From Paenibacillus sp. FSL W8-0426 (GTDB taxonomy: Bacteria; Bacillota; Bacilli; Paenibacillales; Paenibacillaceae): 64,000 nucleotides of DNA. The stretch is taken from positions 5,594,001 through 5,658,000 of the forward strand of contig NZ_CP150203.1 of assembly GCF_037969725.1 (NCBI RefSeq), given 5' to 3'. The notes below the pieces were generated by a model. That model made no database searches and was not told where the DNA came from. It saw only the letters and a program-made list of their open reading frames with translations. The position numbers and the translations under genes are program-made. This document shows positions 61,318 through 64,000 of the stretch, piece by piece; the stretch's first letter is position 1, and each line of letters opens with the position of its first letter.

Positions 61318-62127
61318 ATGAAATTCGATCTTCATACCCACCATTTTCGCTGCGGTCATGCAGACGGAAACATTCGCGATTACATCGAAGCAGGCATCCG
61401 TGCCGGACTGCAAGCGATCGGCATCTCCGATCATACGCCGTATTTCGGCAGCGAAGAAGAGCATGCATTCCCCCGAATTGCCATGGCTAAGTCGGAATTG
61501 CGTCATTACGTGGAAGAAGTGCTTGCATTGAAAGCCGAATATGCAGGCAAAATCGACGTTCTGCTTGGCATCGAGTCCGACTTTTTCCCAGCCCATGCCG
61601 AGTTATACCGAAGCACGCTTGGTCAATATCCTTTTGATTATGTGATTGGTTCCGTCCACCATACCGAAGATGTCAGCATCTTCAACAAAACACGTTGGAA
61701 AGGACTAAGCGATGCAAGAAAGATCGAAGTCAAAGAAAAGTATTACGATTTGATCAGCCAATCTGCACGCAGCGGCATGTTCCAGATTCTCGGCCATATC
61801 GACGCCATGAAGGGCAACTATCCTCCTTTCTCGGAAATCAAGACGGATCAAGCGATCGATCATACGCTTAAAGTCATTGCCGAATGCAACGTGGCCATCG
61901 AAATCAACACTTCAGGCAAAACCAAACTGAGCGGCGGCTGGTATCCTTCGGATGCCATTTTGGAAAGAGCCCGTTTTTACGGGGTCAAAGTCACGTTCGG
62001 ATCGGATGCCCACAAGCCTGCACGCGTAGGAGACGAACTGGAAGCGGTCCGCGACAGGCTGAAGCAGATCGGTTTTACCGACTGGGTATATTTCAAACAG
62101 AAGCAGATGCAGGTGGTGCCACTGTAA
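61318..62127 (+). CDS. hisJ: Histidinol-phosphatase (PHP family)
   Basis: A 269-residue PHP-domain metallophosphatase. The metal ligands are in FDLHTHHFRCGHA, ISDHTPYFG, LGIESDFFPAH, GSVHHTEDVSI, ILGHIDAMKG and TFGSDAHKPARVG, the pattern of HisJ/HisK enzymes, which remove phosphate from histidinol phosphate. GAAAGGAAG precedes the ATG. Start at 61318. No his operon is adjacent, as is usual for this gene in Bacilli. Confidence 0.85.
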   Translation: MKFDLHTHHFRCGHADGNIRDYIEAGIRAGLQAIGISDHTPYFGSEEEHAFPRIAMAKSELRHYVEEVLALKAEYAGKIDVLLGIESDFFPAHAELYRSTLGQYPFDYVIGSVHHTEDVSIFNKTRWKGLSDARKIEVKEKYYDLISQSARSGMFQILGHIDAMKGNYPPFSEIKTDQAIDHTLKVIAECNVAIEINTSGKTKLSGGWYPSDAILERARFYGVKVTFGSDAHKPARVGDELEAVRDRLKQIGFTDWVYFKQKQMQVVPL

Positions 62128-62131
62128 CCAT

Positions 62132-62180
62132 AACCCGTTGCCAAGAGCAGTGCTCTCTTCAGGCAATGGGTTTCTTTTTG
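62132..62180 (+). terminator. Terminator of the histidinol-phosphatase gene
   Basis: AACCC-G-TTGCC, a short middle stem (AGCA/TGCT), GGCAA-T-GGGTT, then TCTTTTTG. Five bases after the stop. Confidence 0.85.
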
Positions 62181-62204
62181 TTCATGGAACCCTGATTCTG
62201 GAGG

Positions 62205-62233
62205 CAAAAAAAATGAACCCGTTCGCACGGGTC
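62205..62233 (-). terminator. Hairpin with T-run, possible terminator of the GNAT gene
   Basis: On the minus strand ACCCGT-GCGA-ACGGGT, then TCATTTTTTTT. It is 127 nt downstream of the GNAT stop. Confidence 0.55.
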
Positions 62234-62359
62234 CCAACAGCATAATCTATTTATCAAAAAGGGGGTCATGAGATAAGTTTACCCCTTGTCTGTTAGAGTT
62301 CAATTGCAGCTATATTTCAATTGTGTAACAAATGATCGATGTTTGTTACATCCTGATGG

Positions 62360-63016
62360 CTAATATAAATTATGCGCTTCAGGTTTGCCGAATGCCACCG
62401 GTTGCAACGTATGCAGAAAATCTTGTTTTTGAGCGAATTCATGCTGTTCCTTGCAAATGCCGTAAATGTGCACGTCCAGCTCATGGCCTGGCATGGCTGC
62501 ATCCGCCCGAGCCGGCCCGTATGACGCAATTGTCCGTTCCCGGCTCATCCCGAGTTTGCGCAGTACCTGAAGGGACATTTGGTTTGCTTCATAACAGCGT
62601 GCCTCCACTTTGGAGAGCTGCAATTCGCCAAAACCAAATTGCAGCAAACGGCGTACAGCTTCCGTCGCGACGCCTTTGCCCCACATCGACTTGTCCACAA
62701 TGTACCCCACTTGCGCGGTTCGCCCATGTTCGTTCCAATTCTGAAAGGAAGCAAGGCCAATTACGCTTCCCGTCTCCCTCCAGCAAATGCCGTAATGAAT
62801 CGAATCGAGATTGGCGCTGCTGCTGCGGATTTGATTCAGCAGTCTTCTCGCACGAATGGGCGCAGGCTGACTCCCCCTGTTCACGTACTGGATAACCTGC
62901 GGATCGGAAAGCAAATCGGCGATCATGCCGAAATCGCTCTGGCGCAATGTCCGCAAAACCAGACGCTCCGTCTGCAGCATGGGCAATCCTTCCATCAGCA
63001 TCTCTCGCGTCAACAT
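62360..63016 (-). CDS. GNAT acetyltransferase, RimJ/RimL type
   Basis: A 218-residue N-acetyltransferase. Acetyl-CoA loop VGYIVDKSMWGKGVATEAVRRLL follows the Q/R-x-x-G-x-G/A pattern. LQTERLVLRTLRQSDFGMIADLL is the RimJ/L-type N-terminus. EARCYEANQMSLQVLRKLGM completes the fold. The start at 63016 has AAAGGAG upstream. The substrate (ribosomal protein or small amine) is unknown. Confidence 0.85.
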   Translation of the reverse strand: MLTREMLMEGLPMLQTERLVLRTLRQSDFGMIADLLSDPQVIQYVNRGSQPAPIRARRLLNQIRSSSANLDSIHYGICWRETGSVIGLASFQNWNEHGRTAQVGYIVDKSMWGKGVATEAVRRLLQFGFGELQLSKVEARCYEANQMSLQVLRKLGMSRERTIASYGPARADAAMPGHELDVHIYGICKEQHEFAQKQDFLHTLQPVAFGKPEAHNLY

Positions 63017-63156
63017 GATCATCGCTCCTTTTGCCTGTCGAATAAGGTTCCGATAAGACAAGCTTGCTCCCAAGAAATTCCGGCAGCAACCGTATGCATC
63101 GACGATCCAAATCAAAGTGTAGCTTTCCTTCAAACGCCCTTTTCTATACTGCGGCT

Positions 63157-63891
63157 CTATTGATCCTGCAAACCGCGATAAACGCCTGTTCGCAGCTCAC
63201 GGATATAAAAATCCAGAAACGGCACATTGGCCTGCTCCGCCGCGCGCACCTCTTGTTCGATATCATAAGGGACACGCACGAATTGCAGATTAAAGGCACT
63301 TTTAACATCATTGCTGTTTTCGCCTTCGATAATGCAATAGGACGCTTGAGTCATATCCAGAGGATTGCCCACGCTTCCAACATTAAAAAGCATCTTGCCG
63401 TTCAGATGCTGCAAAAACGCATTGTGCACATCACCATAACCGACGATATCGGCTGTTCCGAATCCCGTCGCCTCTTCCGGAGCATCGAACATCGCCATTC
63501 TCTGCTCCAGCTCATCCCATGGCTGCACGCGATGATATACGCTCTTCGGCGAAGCATGCACCAGACGGATGGCACGCCCGCTAAGCCGAAGCTCATAGCT
63601 GAACGGAAGATTGGCCAAATAGGCCAGGCGGTTTGCTCCCAACCGTTCTGCCTGCCAGGTGAAATTTTCATTGTCCTTGTTCACGGCCACCAACTCGTCC
63701 CAATTGCCGCGGATCACCTGCTCGCAGGTTGTTCTCACGGAATCCACAGCCTCGGCAGGTGCCGGGCCTTTGCCCACGAGGTCGCCGAGACAAAATATGC
63801 GCGTGATTCCGCGATGACGAATATTATCCAGCACTGCATTCCACGCCGTCATGTTACCATGAATGTCCGAAACGATCGCTATTCTTTCCAT
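63157..63891 (-). CDS. Metallophosphoesterase (YfcE/diadenosine-type)
   Basis: A 244-residue calcineurin-like phosphoesterase. Metal ligands are in IAIVSDIHGNMTAW, FCLGDLVGKGPAPAE, VIRGNWDELV (GNHD-like), LVHASPKS and IVGYGDVHNAF. The N-terminal SDIHGN and GNWD motifs are typical of small protein-phosphatase-type enzymes. The start at 63891 has AAAGGAGG eight bases upstream. It may act on cyclic nucleotides, diadenosine phosphates or phosphoproteins. The window ends after about 110 bp of sequence in which I see nothing. Confidence 0.85.
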   Translation of the reverse strand: MERIAIVSDIHGNMTAWNAVLDNIRHRGITRIFCLGDLVGKGPAPAEAVDSVRTTCEQVIRGNWDELVAVNKDNENFTWQAERLGANRLAYLANLPFSYELRLSGRAIRLVHASPKSVYHRVQPWDELEQRMAMFDAPEEATGFGTADIVGYGDVHNAFLQHLNGKMLFNVGSVGNPLDMTQASYCIIEGENSNDVKSAFNLQFVRVPYDIEQEVRAAEQANVPFLDFYIRELRTGVYRGLQDQ

Positions 63892-64000
63892 CCGGCTGCC
63901 CTCCTTTGCCAAGATCATATTTATATGTTCTCCAATGAAGCGGACGATCCTGCCGTTCTTTCAGGCATCCCTTTAAGTTGAAATACCGTTAACTCCGGCC

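Noticed and set aside
1-64000. tRNA, rRNA, CRISPR arrays, transposases, prophage, T-box/S-box/FMN riboswitch
   Set aside because: Looked for by eye through intergenic regions; no T-box specifier/GGTGG block, RFN or SAM motif, direct-repeat spacer array or transposase frame was found.

Overview
The window looks like a chromosomal segment of a spore-forming, low-GC Gram-positive bacterium, most probably Paenibacillus. The reasons are AAAGGAGG-type ribosome sites, an S-layer (SLH) protein, a YheC/YheD spore-coat ATP-grasp protein, a YjcZ-type small sporulation protein, a CgeB-like spore glycosyltransferase, EcsAB, a Zur box in front of a ZagA-type GTPase, and CheX. Almost everything from the left edge to 47.2 kb is read from the minus strand.

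Layout. 0-1.8 kb: the start of a CgeB-like protein and four small genes, three of them mutually similar helical proteins. 1.9-5 kb: a Tcy-type cystine/amino-acid ABC transporter. 5.8-8.7 kb: modAB (no modC seen) divergent from an HTH/molybdate-binding regulator, with five 10-bp operator-like repeats between them. 9-11.2 kb: zinc-starvation genes (zinc-free S14 rpsN, ZagA GTPase, Zur box). 11.4-16 kb: a large Ig-like surface protein and an SLH protein. 16.5-23 kb: six genes in the order of the staphylococcal cntABCDFE metallophore import/export operon, without the synthesis genes. 23.2-32.8 kb: an organosulfur salvage cluster (amidohydrolase, two flavin monooxygenases, FMN reductase, LysR regulator, glutaredoxin-like protein, peptide-type permeases and binding protein) resembling the B. 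subtilis ytm/cmo genes. 33-47.2 kb: five glycosyltransferases, a sugar nucleotidyltransferase and a 2272-residue protein built from about 190 decapeptide repeats, next to a divergent yheC/D gene. This is best read as a spore-surface or surface-glycan locus. Two adjacent glycosyltransferases each carry a one-base frameshift. 47.6-64 kb: housekeeping and regulatory genes (psd, AraC, MocR/PNPOx pair, aminotransferase, yjcZ, ecsAB, DEAD-box helicase, SDR, cheX, LysR, histidinol phosphatase, GNAT, phosphoesterase).

The most unusual signal is a roughly 225-230 bp intergenic element present twice, at 9735-9958 (minus) and 60125-60356 (plus). The cores are nearly identical. The outer arms differ in sequence but are self-complementary in each copy, and each copy ends 27-29 nt before a start codon. 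That is the pattern expected of a structured RNA leader. I do not recognise it as a known class. No tRNA, rRNA, CRISPR array or insertion sequence was seen.
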